Positions 13,278 to 25,012 of a stretch of 64,000 nucleotides of DNA are shown piece after piece. The position numbers were made by a program, and so were the translations under genes. How positions within the stretch are numbered: position 1 is the first letter of the stretch; each line of letters opens with the position of its first letter. The stretch is from Lasiosphaeris hirsuta (lineage: Eukaryota; Ascomycota; Sordariomycetes; Sordariales; Lasiosphaeriaceae), in contig JAUKUA010000001.1 in assembly GCA_030549175.1 (NCBI GenBank), forward strand, positions 4,216,001 to 4,280,000, given 5' to 3'. The notes beneath the pieces were generated by a model. The model was not told the DNA's origin. It worked only from the letters and a program-made list of their open reading frames with translations, and searched no databases.

Positions 13278-14127
13278 GCCACCATCGGACCAGTTCATGC
13301 TCGGGTTGGGCTCGGTCATGTCAGGGCAGGGCAAAGCAAGACAGGACATCATGTGTCCGAGGTTGGATGCCTGTGCAAGAGGAAGCAGACGGAAGTAATA
13401 GCCGCATGCCGGGTTGGTGGTGTAGGGGGTCAAACCAGGGCAGGGCGACTTTTTTATTTCTGGAATGCGTGACTTGGTTCCGGGGGAGGTGATGGTGTCA
13501 TCGGGTCGGCTGTTGGTAGAGCCTCGAGGTTTACCACCTATGCTGCTCTACCTGGAGGTTTGAAGCCTACTCGGCAGTTAGGTTTGGTTGCCGAAGTGAG
13601 GCTCCGTGTGAGTTTGTCGCTGAGGCACATGAACCTCTGTCTAGCATGGCCATTACCCGCTTTCTCTCTCCAGTCCTTGGACCTGAGCTGAGGTGCTCGC
13701 AACGTTGTTTTTCGACTCGGGACCGAAAGCACGGGACATCTGAACCAAGGCACGCCGCGAGGCCACCTCTCCAGGCCGCATCTGCCGTCTTACGCCTTCC
13801 CCCGAGCGCAACATCACGAACTGGATGCGCGTGCGCCAGACCTGCAGAGGTAGGAGAGGAGAATCTGGGGAATTTGTCTATTGGTACGTACATAGTGCTC
13901 GTCGCTGTCTCTTCGGGTCTCGTTAGTGGGGGTTAGCGAGGTTGGCTGACCCATTGCTGCTGTGCTCAGCAATTTAGCCAGAGCGTTGAAGAAAAAAGCT
14001 GCCTTGGCTGCAGTAGATAACTCCAGCTGTGTTCCACCGGAATGTGCGATGCACGCTTGGGAAAGCCCTGGCGATTGGGCAGCGACGCATCGGTTGGCTG
14101 TCGACGCTGCCCACCTCTCCAACTTTT

Positions 14128-14164
14128 GGGTTGATGGGGAGGGGGGAAGGCACGAGGGGGGGGG
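14128..14164 (+). other. G-rich segment with quadruplex potential
   Basis: Four runs of three or more G occur within 37 bases: 14128-14130, 14136-14139, 14141-14146 and 14156-14164. This fits the usual intramolecular G-quadruplex pattern if one slightly long loop is allowed. Folding is inferred only. Confidence 0.4.
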
Positions 14165-14863
14165 CATTCCCATCCCCAAGATCTTTTGATCTCCCCTCCA
14201 TCGGGCCTTCCCCTCCCCTCTCCACCCATTCCTCAGCTGGGGAGCACAACGCTTGCAGAATGCCTACAGGAAGGCTGCAGAGTGCAGAGTGCCGAACCGA
14301 AGCAGTGCGTCAGGAGCTCCAGATGGGGGAGGGCGGAAGGCACGATCTCACCAGCCAAAGCAAGATCCATGATGGCCGCCGTTGGTGTCCTGTCTCGTTG
14401 CCTGTTGCCCGGTGAATACTGGCACGACCTCCCTCCTATTCTGGTGCGATCAAAAACCCCTCCGACAATGGCCCTCATGGCTGCCGTAGTCCGGCATTAC
14501 CTCCAGGTGCACACGCTGCCTCGCCCATGTAACCCTTCCCCTCTCGTAGCATACCAACTCCTAGAACCCGTCACGCCGGCCCTCATTCACAGTCCTATTC
14601 TACGCCAAACAAACATTCAATCTCGCATCGCCAGACACCGACCGGTGGCACGCGCCTGGTTCCCGGCGGCGGGATGAGACAAGGCTCTGACAGCCTGTCG
14701 TGTGACGTATAACGAGGCCTTTGCCGGAACAAGAATGCACGAGCAGAGAGCCAGCTCCCCGGCTAGGGGGGGCCATGAAAATGCCCGATCTGGGACCGGA
14801 GGGAACAGGCACAAGGAGTTGAGAATGAGATCATGTTGAGGCACACGGCAGCGTCGTACCATA

Positions 14864-14883
14864 TGTGTGTGTGTGTGTGTGTG
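14864..14883. repeat. (TG)10 microsatellite
   Basis: A perfect TG dinucleotide repeat in intergenic DNA. Confidence 0.95.
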
Positions 14884-17341
14884 CCTCTCCCAAAGGCCCA
14901 AGCATCAAATACGGTTTCCAGACTGGTCGTCGTCGAGCGCAAATAATGGGTGCGGTGGTACGGTGGAATTCGTGAAACCACCACCGTCCGGCGCTGCCCG
15001 AATCTCCATGTCTTTGGTCCCGCTTCTAGATGTCTGCCGATATATTGCGGATGTCGTACTGGAGGAAGAAGAAGAAAAGAAGAGAGATCAGGCCACAAAA
15101 TTTGCCTCATCAATTACCCGACGTTCGGGCCTAGATGGTCGCTAACAGTTAGGTAGTCATGAACAGAAAGCGGGCGGGAATATCCCGTGCTGCAGTTGTG
15201 CGACCGGCTCCGATCCGGAATCGGATAATATCCGTGACACGGCGCCCAGGTCGGCCGGTCTTCCGGCTGCTGTGTCATGATTTTATTATATCTAACTATG
15301 TCTAATTCTGGCTGTATCTCGGTCCGTAATCAGAGCTAGAGTCGTATGCTTGACGGCCGCCTTTAGGCCAAGCTGGTTTTCCTTTTCCTTGGGTCCAGAG
15401 CGAGGAGCGACTGTCTCTGTTGCTGATGCTCACGAAGCATGCTCAATCATGGCCCATTTAGCCCAATTTACTTTAAAAATTACTCGATAAGAAAACCGAT
15501 AGGTATTTGATCCCCGAGGAGACTTGTCCGGTTTGAGGGGCATCCCCTGGGTGATATGGAGTTCGTGAGGCCATCAACGACGCGACCCGCGAACCCGTCT
15601 GCTGTGATGATCTCCTGAACATCTCATGTCAGGTTGCAAAACTCGAGCAACGAAAAGTCGGTTGGCATATCCGCTGGGTAACCTAAGGTCTATTCTGGGA
15701 TCCCAATCCACACTGGGGCCTCATGTCGCCTCGGCGGGGTGATGTCTGGCCATCCTGAGAACCAAGGAGGAAGCAATTGGCTCCTCAGGTGTTGCGAGGA
15801 GACGTGATGGCACCGCCCGCGGCCGAAGTTGCACGCAACCTCCGATCCATCCGGATGTCCTCTTACACGGATGCCGTCATCCGCCGTGTGTCTATCTTGT
15901 GATGCGATGGCTGCGTTTTCTGAAGCGGTAATAGCCGTCACCGTTATGGATGTCGCCGGCTCGAGGCGCCATGTACCCTCGCCCTCACGCAATGTACCTT
16001 GAATCTCTCGTGATGCCGAGCACCGTTGAAGACACGGATGAGGTCCTCGACAGAGAGTGGACGGCAAAGACGCAAAGTACCCTCAAGTTGAGCCATGTAG
16101 CTTTTTCGCAAAGACGCCGTTGACGATCTGGGTGGGGCCCCGACGCAATCTACCCGTCGGGCTTCTCGACGAGATTTCCTGAATGGTAGATCGCTGCAGG
16201 ATCCTGACTTCACTTGGCTCTGGTGAGACGGTAGAGAGCGCTCGGTGTGGAGTATCGAGACGAAAAAGAGCATTTCCTGTGTAAATGCTGTGTGTCTGGC
16301 CAAAACTGTGCTGCAACCCGGTTTGTTTACCTCCTTGTGGCGAGAAAAGGGGGGCGAGCCCAGACCGTAGCAGACCAACCGACCAAGCCAACCAAAAAAA
16401 ATCAGTGGCATAATCCCGCACCCCACCATCGTCTTGTTTGGTTTCGCTGAGGAGATCTCCGTAACCGTCACGGGATGCGGCGTCAGTGTCTGGGTTGGCC
16501 TGGCCAATAATCAAGTCCTTTGCCAGATCCTCACGCTATCTTGGTGCTTGGGCACTCATCGACGGCTATTCGACCTTCCCCTTGCCAGTGTTTACAATGC
16601 ACGCCAATTAAAGGATTTTCCCTCTGTTAAGCTTTATCAGGGACCACTGGACTCCATCCACCGAGCGTCATCTCATATCGCATCCAACCTTTAACTGCTG
16701 CTGCCATGCGTTGCCACGCCGGGGTCTCGTCCACGACGGCCGTGCAGCAGAAACATGCATCAGGGAAAAACCTGGTGGCAAGGGCAGAAAACAAAAAAAG
16801 AGCTGCTCTCTCCGTCAACAAAAAGATCCAAAAAGGCCTTGCGGGGCCAAGCGGCAGCCTCAATACCACACGCGGGACCCGGCTTGGACGGGAACGGCGG
16901 CGCCAATGCATGCAGATACACATGTTTTACTGTGGTCTCTTCCTTGCCTCCCCTAGCTCATAACTCCGAAAAGTAAAGGAGCCCAAACCATCCCAATTTT
17001 GAATCTCAAACCGTCTCCCGGCATTGGATTCCCACGCCATGTACAAGCCGCATGATACCAGCCTACCCCCAAAGCATCTCCCGACCTACATTCGACAGGA
17101 CGAAAACGACGATACCTGGACTCCAAGTATCTTCTCTCTCCGACCACACAGGTCTCCCATTGCCGTTCAACCATCTCTTCCCCTCCCCCACTATCGCTGC
17201 GACTGTTGCCCCCTTTGAGCGTCCCTCTCCTCCTCTCCTCTCGCTCACTGCATTGCACTGCATTGCATGGCTTCTCTGCACCTCGCACCCAATACTCCCG
17301 CCCAGAACGAGGCCCACGCGGACATAGCGGCATGCATCGAG

Positions 17342-17360
17342 TTTTTTTTTTTTTTTTTTT
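17342..17360. repeat. Poly-T tract (19)
   Basis: A run of 19 T on the plus strand, in the gene-free DNA between the bZIP and Sel1 genes. Confidence 0.95.
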
Positions 17361-18171
17361 GCCTCTTACTTGCCCTTCATTGTAAAGACGACCAGACGGA
17401 GAATAAGGCCGAGACGTAGGAAAACCAAAGACAAAATAACTCTAAATAAAGAAGTCAAAATAAAAGAAGAAGGGAAAAGGAAGGAAGCCCAAGGAAAAGA
17501 GCGCTTGCCAAAGGGGAGCGAACCAGAGCTGGGAACAAAACCAGGGCAAGCCCCTGGACAACACGACATGCGTCTCGAGAAAAACAAAGGGGGCGACCTG
17601 ATTTGCTCTCTTCACCCAGCCCCTCCATCAATTCATCAGATGACGACGAGCGACGCAAAAGAGCCTCTTTCAGCCCCTCGGGTGGTGACAAGCCGTCAAA
17701 ACAAGGAACCGATGCCGATACCGCAACAGGCCAACATCAGACACATCCCGACCCGACCAGCCGCAACACCAACTAGACCGACACGACCCACCCCCGTCTT
17801 TTGCCCAGTGCACTCTCTTGCTCTCTGGAAAAAAAGTCTTTCTCTGGATTGAACCCAACCTGCATTTTCATTGCTCTGTGCGCGCGCGCGCCAAGGTATC
17901 TTTCTACGATCCATGATCCTCAACCCACGATCCCATCCCACCACGACCCCTTGATCACCGTTCGATGGCAAAAAAACCCACCCCGCCATGAGGCAATCCC
18001 AACAATCCCATTGTAGAAGAGCAAGACCCTTCATAAGGAACGCAAACAACAAAACAAAAGACGCCCAACCAAGTCTCGGGCTATAGTTAGTTGTGCGAGC
18101 CCAGCCGTGGTCCACTGCTTGGCTCTCCAACACTTATCGATTCCCAACCACCAACCACCAGCAGCAAAGCC

Positions 18172-18194
18172 AAAAAAAAAAAAAAAAAAAAAAA
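18172..18194. repeat. Poly-A tract (23), 10 bp past the Sel1 gene stop
   Basis: A23 on the plus strand, so T23 on the coding strand of the minus-strand Sel1 gene, just after its stop codon at 18205-18207. It would lie in the 3' UTR. Confidence 0.95.
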
Positions 18195-18204
18195 TAAGCC
18201 CCAA

Positions 18205-21054
18205 TCACTTCTTCCCATTTCCTGGATTGTACTTTTCCTTCCAAATCCTGCAACACAAGAATTAACGGCCACCCGATAGCGCTAGGTCCAAAACAGGGCT
18301 ATAAACAGAGCGTAAAAACGGTGTATCAAAACGGTCGATGAAAGAAACCCCTCGGCAAGTCCACGGCCGTCATTCCCAGGGGTCATTGTCTCGGGGGTTG
18401 GGTTGGGGGAGCTGAGCGAGTGCAGCCTGCGGCCGACTGCGGCCACTGGCACACGGTCGCAGGGTAAACAGACGAAGCCCGGAAGACCGCATGCTTTGGT
18501 CCCCCCCTCCACGTTTGTCCAGCGGCCTGCTTCTTCTTAACTCCAATCGGCAGCAAGTACCGCATCCAGCAGAGCCTGGAATGCCCCCCCCCCCCCCCCC
18601 CCCCTTCGCGGTCGCAGCGCACAACAGGCATCGACTACTGCGTCGAGCTGACTGGACCCGAGCCGGGCTTGCATGCCTCGCTGACGGGTACGTCCCCCCA
18701 GGCAGTGGTTTTTTGTGCCGGCATTGAAGGGGGCGTGTGCGCAAGGGGTGAAAAGGGACAAGGCACCGACGAACGAGCTCTTTGCAAAAAAACAGGGCGA
18801 GCAAGAGCGCAGGGCGCACTGTCCTGCAACGGCCTATCAGGTGGGCGGGCGGCAAGTCATCTGCGTGTAGAAGAGATGCGGCTTTTGGCTGGCGACCGCG
18901 AACCGAGACCACCCCCCTTCTCGCGTTCCACCAACCCCATAAGGGCCGAGTTACACTGCCTTGCAGCTCTCTCTTCTCACTCCATTTCTCTTGCCATTGG
19001 AGGTGCGGGGCACAAAAACAGAGATATATAAATATTCGCTGAAATAGGGGAGGGAAGGGCCGGGAAAACAGGCTTGATAACAAAACAGTAGAGAAATGGT
19101 GTTTCTGCTTACCAGGTGTTCCCAATTATTTTGTTGCCGTTCTTCTCGGCCAGGCGGTAGTATTTTGCGGACTCGTACTGTTCGCGACATAAGCGGGCTT
19201 CAAGTCAGCCTCATGTGATAGATCGATCTCGCCGAAGTTCCGAAGCAAGTCGTGGGGGAGGCTGTCTTGCGCCAGGCAATTCGTGGGGTGGTGCAAAAAG
19301 CCTCATTGATGCCCAACCCGCGGGCTCACTTTGAGCCAGCCAACCCCAGCGGCTCAAAGATGTCTCGGATCGACCACCCCTTGCGAAGCACGCCACTGCT
19401 GTACAGCTGGCAAAGCTAAATTGCCGGGCGCTCGTGATGGTCTGCAGGGGATAGAGAGGAAGGGGGAGGAGAGTGATGACATCTCAATCACAGTTGGACA
19501 GGACTGACCTTGTTTTTCTTGGTGCCGAATCCCTCCAGATAGCACCATGCTACTTCGTTCATCGCGTCTGTGGAGAGCGGGGGCAAGTCTGGTCAGCTCC
19601 AGTCGTCCGTCGTATATGCCGCGAACGCGACACACTCGCGGAATTCATCGCCTGCTGGCGACCTACCTGTATCTCCTAGGTTTGCCGCCGTTTCGTAGTA
19701 CTGCAATTCCATCGTTAGCGCACGAAACGTAGGGAGATCAACGCCTTCTTCCGCCTCTCTCCCGAGGACCGAGGAAGACCCAAACGAGCTGAAGCTGCAG
19801 CGTTCACGGTGCCTCCGGGGTCATTTCCTCGGTGCCAGTGGACAGAGATAAAAATCAACCCACCTGCTTTGCAGCAATTGGATCTTTGGGGATTCCCCAG
19901 CCGTGGCGGAAGCAGTTTGCCAATTCAAAAATGGCTAGAACCAGCTCGCCCTTTGCCGCCCCTCCCTTCTTGAGTCCGGCCTGTAGCGCGAGCTGCTCAA
20001 TCGTAGCGGCATTGGATGCTGCTGCAGAGAGGTAGTTTACGGCGGCGGCGGCGTCTGGCTTGCAACCCCATCCGTGCCTGGCCATCTTGTCAGCTTGTGC
20101 TCGCAGTCATTATTGGGCAATTCGTCGTGTTGCGTGGCTGTTGCCACGCCCACACGATGCGTCCCCGCGCGGAACGCACCCCGCCGGCTGTGACCACGGT
20201 GCATGGCAGGTCTCCTGACCGCGGGGGAGGTGCTGATGGCGCGTTCGCGTCGGGACGCGGGGAGGAGGCACGTACCTCAGAGCAAGTCCGTAGAGCACCT
20301 GGCTCAGGGGGTTATTGGCCCCTTTGGGATCCGCCAGTCGTCCAAACAGCGCCGTCGACTGTTCCAGATCGCCTTCCTCGTGTAGCCTGATAGCCTCCTG
20401 GATGTTCTGGTCAATCTCCTTGGACGACACGACCCCCTTTGTCGGGGCGGCGGGGGGGCCGGGAGACCCGGGGAACGGCCAATTTGGGGGGGCGTCGTCG
20501 CTCGACCCGTCGCCGAGGTGCATATGGGCCAATTCCTGGACCGTGTCTTGTACGGGAGTTGGGGGACGGGTGCGGTTTTTCTCGTTCTCGCGCGCCAGCA
20601 TGGTGGCACGCTTCTCCCATTGCAGCTCCTGGCCTTCCTTGTCCTCTTCGGGATCGGCTGGGGTGACAATCTCGGGGAGGTTGGCGGGCACATTATCGGA
20701 ACCGACTGGACTGCGGCTCAGGTACAGGCGCTGCGAGAGGCGCTTGTGTGCGCCGGTGCTCTTGCTGCTCGACACGGACGGGCTCCGGGTTCGGGCATGG
20801 CCGGTGCTGCGGAAGACGTCGAGGCTGAGACGCGACTTGTCCTTGCCGGTCCGGGAATCAACGGTCAGATAGGAGGAGGCATCGTCGTTGTCGGCGCCGG
20901 CGGGCCCGCCGGGGGGGTGGATGACCTCTTCGGTGTATGTGTCGGAGCGCACAAAAGTGAACTCGGGGGCATTGAGACGTTGGACGGTGGCGGGGTCCGG
21001 GCCGTCGCCCGCGTCGATACCCTGCTTCTTCTTGAGGAGATCGCGGAGGCCCAT
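18205..21054 (-). CDS. Sel1-repeat protein (Nif1/DSF2-like)
   Basis: Six exons on the minus strand: 20276-21054, 19864-20077, 19667-19700, 19509-19567, 19113-19177 and 18205-18247, encoding 397 residues. The start is ATG at 21054, opening with MGLRDLLKKK. Residues 1 to about 235 are polar, Ser/Pro-rich and probably disordered. From about 240 come tandem Sel1-like helical repeats with typical motifs such as YGLALRHGWGCKPD, ANCFRHGWGIPKD and EVAWCYLEGFGTKKN. The final exon supplies the conserved end IWKEKY and a TGA stop; its phase matches the split Trp codon left by exon 5. Sel1 repeats bind partner proteins. The fungal family includes the S. pombe mitosis inhibitor Nif1 and yeast Dsf2; orthology is inferred. 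The last intron (865 bp, with a C21 run) is far longer than any other here, so that exon is the least certain. Confidence 0.78.
18584..18604. repeat. Poly-C tract (21) inside the long last intron of the Sel1 gene
   Basis: Plus-strand C21, hence G21 in the pre-mRNA of the minus-strand gene. It falls within the 865-bp intron 18248-19112. Confidence 0.9.
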
Positions 21055-21912
21055 TTCAGCCAGAGACGGTCGAAATATCGGTCAATACGTGGAAAGAGGG
21101 CGAGTGCGTGTGCGTGTGTATACTGATAATACCGGGGGCGTACTGATCGTTTGCTGATCGTTCCGCGGCCTTCCGGCTGCTGAGAGAGGGTCAGGAGGAC
21201 AGAGCGAGTGGTATACTCGGGGCGGGGTTGGTTGTTGAGGATCAACGCTGCCCGACAAACGCAGCTTCCAAAGCTTCCTGAGAGAGAGGCAAGAGGCAAA
21301 TGACACACAAACAGAGAGCAAAAGCAGTATATATAAGAAGGAATCAAGGTATAGCAACTATCGACGCTTGATCTGAGGCTCCGACGCGCTGGGACGCCAT
21401 ATCGGGGAAGGACGGTCAGCTCGTCGCCTGTCGCCTGTCCTGTCGCCTGAACGTCGCCGTCGATTGTCGACAAGGAGGGGGCTGAGCGTCAAGCGTCAGG
21501 GGCGGAGTGGCTGTGGCAACCCTCGTGGGTTTGGCTAGTTGGGTTAAGGTGCGGCGCGAAATGGACGAATTGGACCGCTGGAGCGCGAGTCTCCAGCGCC
21601 CTGCATTTGGCACATTTGGTGCATACAGGGACGAACCCATCTGCAGCAGGCACAACGTTCTCAGCTCACAAGGATATCACTGGCCCCGTTGCTGATGAAA
21701 TTGCTGAGGAAGATACCAAGACATCAACAAGGGGGATTGAAACAGCAGAGGCTACTATGCAGGTAATTTAGTTTGGTGAAAGTACAGCGGCCTGCTTGTG
21801 ATTTGAAATTGGAAGACGGCAGCGGGCCTATGACGTGGATTGAGAGGAGCGTCTATGGGAACAAGGGCCTATCTTCTGACTGATTGTTGACCTTCGCTTG
21901 CAACAAATCAAA
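21055..21912. other. Upstream region of the Sel1 gene
   Basis: It holds the 5' leader and promoter of the minus-strand Sel1 gene and runs up to the tRNA gene. I see no coding frame with support. Confidence 0.5.
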
Positions 21913-22006
21913 GCCCGATTAGCTCAGCTGGTTAGAGCGTCGTACTAATATTCACTCGGAATACTAAGTAATGCGAAGGTCAACAGTTCAATCCTGTTAT
22001 TGGGCA
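21913..22006 (+). tRNA. tRNA-Ile (anticodon AAU) with 20-nt intron
   Basis: Cloverleaf read by eye. The acceptor stem GCCCGAU pairs with AUUGGGC with one G-U. The D stem is GCUC/GAGC with loop AGCUGGUUA. The anticodon stem UCGUA/UGCGA carries the spliced loop CUAAUAA, with anticodon AAU at 21947-21949. The variable loop is AGGUC. The T stem AACAG/CUGUU holds the loop UUCAAUC, and the discriminator base is A at 22006. The intron is 21951-21970, one base 3' of the anticodon, the standard eukaryotic position. The internal A box (TAGCTCAGCTGG) and B box (AGTTCAATCC) are present. It reads AUU/AUC codons after A34 is edited to inosine. Confidence 0.95.
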
Positions 22007-22012
22007 TCTTAA

Positions 22013-22018
22013 TTTTTT
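22013..22018 (+). terminator. RNA polymerase III T6 terminator
   Basis: Six T residues 7 bp after the tRNA-Ile 3' end, the normal Pol III stop signal. Confidence 0.85.
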
Positions 22019-22555
22019 CATCAGTTGATGAATCATCATAAGCTATCATTTTGAATGTATAAGATTCCTAATTCTCTTTTCGAATCCGAGTGGGTAGATA
22101 TTGGTCGTTTGTGTAAGCACGTACCTGCTTCTAAATCTCGCTTTTCTCTCTTGAACGTCATGTCATATCTGAATCTGAGATGTGTTGGACAAATGATAGT
22201 TGAGCAAGTTTATGGGATTCGGCAGTATGTCCAAGTTGTTGGTTATATACTCGTGCCTACCTGCTACCTATCCTAAATCATCAGTGTCTTCCTACGCAAT
22301 GTCAAGTAAAGGTGTTGCATTCTGTAAGATGTCTCGATGTGGAAAGTTTGTGTATTTTAGTGTCACGGAGAAGCAGCCGTGGCGTGCCTTCTTGTTTGCT
22401 GTGCTCCGTACCCCACAATAATTTACGAATTTCTTTTTCGACTCACTTACGACTAACCATCCCGTTCTTGGGCCAACTTGATCCTCATTCAACATTTCGA
22501 TATTTTAATACAAATTTCAAAAGGTCCCGGCTGAGTACGGGCCACAGGCACAGAA
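22019..22555. other. Promoter/leader of the proline-rich gene
   Basis: AT-richer DNA between the tRNA gene and the next start codon. No supported coding frame; small frames of 65-75 codons have no features. Confidence 0.45.
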
Positions 22556-24565
22556 ATGGCCCCAAACGGGCCACAAGTTCCAAAGCCGCCGAAGGTGTTG
22601 AAGCCGCTACTGACGAAGAAGGGGATGATGAGGAAACGCCCTGGCCCAGCCCCAAAGCCGCTTTCAGAACGCGTCTGGAAACCTCCAAAGCCCCGGAAGC
22701 GCATTGAGCAGTCTTACACGCGCCAGCGGAAGATCGATGTTCTGCTGTTTCTTCTGAACCACCGAGTTGCGGACTCGCGCATGCGAAAGGTGCCACGGCG
22801 GAGAATTGGACAGCCACACGATCAGGAGCCCGAGCAGCCCATGGTTAGGGACGAAAATGGCGATCTGGTGTGGTACCGGGCTCCAACCTACATCGAGACA
22901 TCCAAGTTTTGGAAAGTGCCAGTCCCCACCATTCAAGGCTGGTGGGATGCGCGCGAGAAGATCCTCGAGGGAACCGGAATTGAGCTACCCGCCGCAGCTA
23001 CTGGCCCGCGCATGCTCCCGCCGACAGAAAGGCCAGCAGGGCCCTCGGCGCAAACAGGCGACGACTCCAGCATGGACGTTTCAGTCAGCTCCTCGGGATT
23101 GCCTGCTGCCACTTCAGGGCAGCCTATTGAAGTGAGGCCGGATACTACTACTGCCACGGCATCAGGTAGCGCTTCAGCTGCGGCCCCGGCCCCGGCACCG
23201 CCCAATGGAGCGGCTCCACCCCCCGATTCGGTAGCCCAACCCCCCAATCCCCCGGTGACGAGACGCGCTCCGGTGCCGCCACCTGTCGCCAGTAGACCTC
23301 GGCCACCTCCCCGTTCCCAGTATGCGCCGGGACCCAGCCAAGCCCAACCACTACCACCACCACCACCACCACCGCCAAAATCTACCCCGCACCCCGGCCC
23401 GGCCCCGAGCGTGGTTCAAGGACATCCGGCCGGCCCATACCGAGCCCAACCCCAGCTTACGTATGACGCCTTGAATGGACCCCCGGTTTATGCTAGCCCA
23501 CTTCCCGCTCCCCGTTCGCTACCAACGGCACAACCACAGCAGCATCATGTTTACGGTCCTTCACCCCCTCCGAACGGAGGCCTCCCAAACCACTATCCTG
23601 CGTATCATGGCCCGCCACCTCCACCGGGCTCATACGTCCTTGTTGTCTATTACGTTCCCCCAGCTCATCCAAACCAACCACCGCCTCCACACCACGTCAT
23701 CTATCACGGCCTTCCACCTCCTGGCTGGCAGCCCCCGCCCCATCCGGATTACACCCAACGACAGCCCGCTCAGCATCATCCCGCCCAACCTCCAACTCCA
23801 CATGCCAGCCGGCCTGCCGCTCCAAAAGCAGGGTCTCTATGGGCTCAATATACCCCCCAACCGCCAAAACCACCGCCGCCGCCCCCACCGGCGCCTGGCA
23901 CCGCTCCGTCTCCGAATCCCGCTCAGCCAATTCGTTTGGGAGAGCCACAGCAGCCAGCCCGTCCGAGAGGGACACACCAGCCAATCCTTCCGAAAGCAAC
24001 GCATGGCCCACCACCACCGCTGAACACTGAGAACCCCAAGGCGCTGCTACCACGTCTCGCGCCTTCCCGCCAACCACTGGTCGCACTCTCTGTCCAACCA
24101 GCGTTGCCCTCCTTGATAAGAGCCCAACCTCCGGCAGTGTCTATCAACCCGACCAGAACAACTCCACCACCTGCTCCACCACCTCCTCCAAACACAACCA
24201 TTGTGACATCACCCGCCGGCACAGCAAACGCATCTCCTCATCAAGCGCCGTCTGGAGACGGAGGCCGACGGTCCTCGTCTACTATGAAAGAGATCCTGAG
24301 GGATAAGGGAGCAACGACATCAATGCAGGTGTCGACGACGATGTCAACACCAATGCCAGCACAGGAATCTTGCACCGGTTCTCTTGATGAGAGAGTGGCT
24401 AACCCGGCTATGGAAGCGACTCTGGAGGCGACTTCGGAGGTGGTCTCGGTCGCTGCTTCGAGAGACGACTCAGAAGCCGGTCCAGGAGACGGCCTGGACG
24501 AAGGAGCTCCGGGATCTACCCCAGAAGCGTATGGCAAAGAAGACGAAGAAATGACGGACGCTTGA
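22556..24565 (+). CDS. Proline-rich protein with basic helical N-terminal domain
   Basis: A single exon of 669 residues, starting at ATG in GAAATGGCC and ending in TGA. Residues about 1-135 are basic and probably folded. They hold an AT-hook-like stretch (RKRPGPAPKP, about 26-35), a likely helix (RQRKIDVLLFLLNHRV), and a second block with FWKVPVPTIQGWWDAREKI that looks like the recognition part of a helix-turn-helix, as in homeodomain-like or CENP-B N-terminal domains. Residues about 150-560 are extremely Pro-rich, with poly-Pro runs, and disordered. The C-terminus is acidic, ending near EDEEMTDA. The function is unknown to me. A DNA-binding role is an inference from the basic N-terminus only. 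It converges with UTP12 downstream. The strongly biased composition makes homology searches with the full length misleading. Confidence 0.8.
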   Translation: MAPNGPQVPKPPKVLKPLLTKKGMMRKRPGPAPKPLSERVWKPPKPRKRIEQSYTRQRKIDVLLFLLNHRVADSRMRKVPRRRIGQPHDQEPEQPMVRDENGDLVWYRAPTYIETSKFWKVPVPTIQGWWDAREKILEGTGIELPAAATGPRMLPPTERPAGPSAQTGDDSSMDVSVSSSGLPAATSGQPIEVRPDTTTATASGSASAAAPAPAPPNGAAPPPDSVAQPPNPPVTRRAPVPPPVASRPRPPPRSQYAPGPSQAQPLPPPPPPPPKSTPHPGPAPSVVQGHPAGPYRAQPQLTYDALNGPPVYASPLPAPRSLPTAQPQQHHVYGPSPPPNGGLPNHYPAYHGPPPPPGSYVLVVYYVPPAHPNQPPPPHHVIYHGLPPPGWQPPPHPDYTQRQPAQHHPAQPPTPHASRPAAPKAGSLWAQYTPQPPKPPPPPPPAPGTAPSPNPAQPIRLGEPQQPARPRGTHQPILPKATHGPPPPLNTENPKALLPRLAPSRQPLVALSVQPALPSLIRAQPPAVSINPTRTTPPPAPPPPPNTTIVTSPAGTANASPHQAPSGDGGRRSSSTMKEILRDKGATTSMQVSTTMSTPMPAQESCTGSLDERVANPAMEATLEATSEVVSVAASRDDSEAGPGDGLDEGAPGSTPEAYGKEDEEMTDA

Positions 24566-25012
24566 AAAATGATGGTGCGGTTCCTAGAGCCAGGAGCTGT
24601 GTCATTTGGCTCGCAATAATTCACCCCAGAGGCCCATCCACCCATCTTTGTCACACACAGATTCGCACCCCACAGGCCATATGGCTTTTTCAAGATGTCT
24701 TTTTGTATTTACGGCGAAAAAATCGGGTTCATGGCGAAGCAAGGCTAGGAAGGGAAGGAAAGGAAAGAAATAGAGTTGTATCATACAGCGTGAGTGAGGT
24801 TAAAAGAACCAACCCGCTAACCCATGTTTCCTAGAACACGTTTATAAAGTTCGGGAACTTGAAATAGGCCAGCCATGCGCACAGGCAACATGTCAATAAT
24901 AGCTTTCATATCAACAACAGCAAACTCGCCGTCCATCAAGATGATTCTTCATTTTATTCAACACCAACCAACCCCCTTACACGAGCCCAAACCCCAACCC
25001 AGTCTACCCAGT
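24566..25012. other. Convergent 3' region
   Basis: 447 bp between the stop codons of the proline-rich gene (plus) and UTP12 (minus). It must hold both 3' UTRs and poly(A) sites. No gene seen. Confidence 0.55.

Larger units (their letters stand above)
11222..18204. other. Gene-free interval with 3' region and homopolymers
   Basis: It begins with the T-rich, probably transcribed 3' flank of the bZIP gene (to about 12.5 kb). No convincing coding frame follows; the longest frames (for example 15944-16507 minus and 17370-17852 plus) lack start context, splice sites or family motifs. It holds a C15 run at 13263-13277, a TG repeat at 14864-14883, a G-rich stretch at 14128-14164, T19 at 17342-17360 and A23 at 18172-18194. 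Confidence 0.55.

Noticed and set aside
17370..17852. Lysine-rich 160-codon frame
   Set aside because: Low-complexity purine-rich DNA next to a poly-T tract; no ATG at its start and no motif.
18370..19125. 251-codon minus-strand frame
   Set aside because: It lies inside the proposed last intron of the Sel1 gene and contains the homopolymer G run; low-complexity and without motif.
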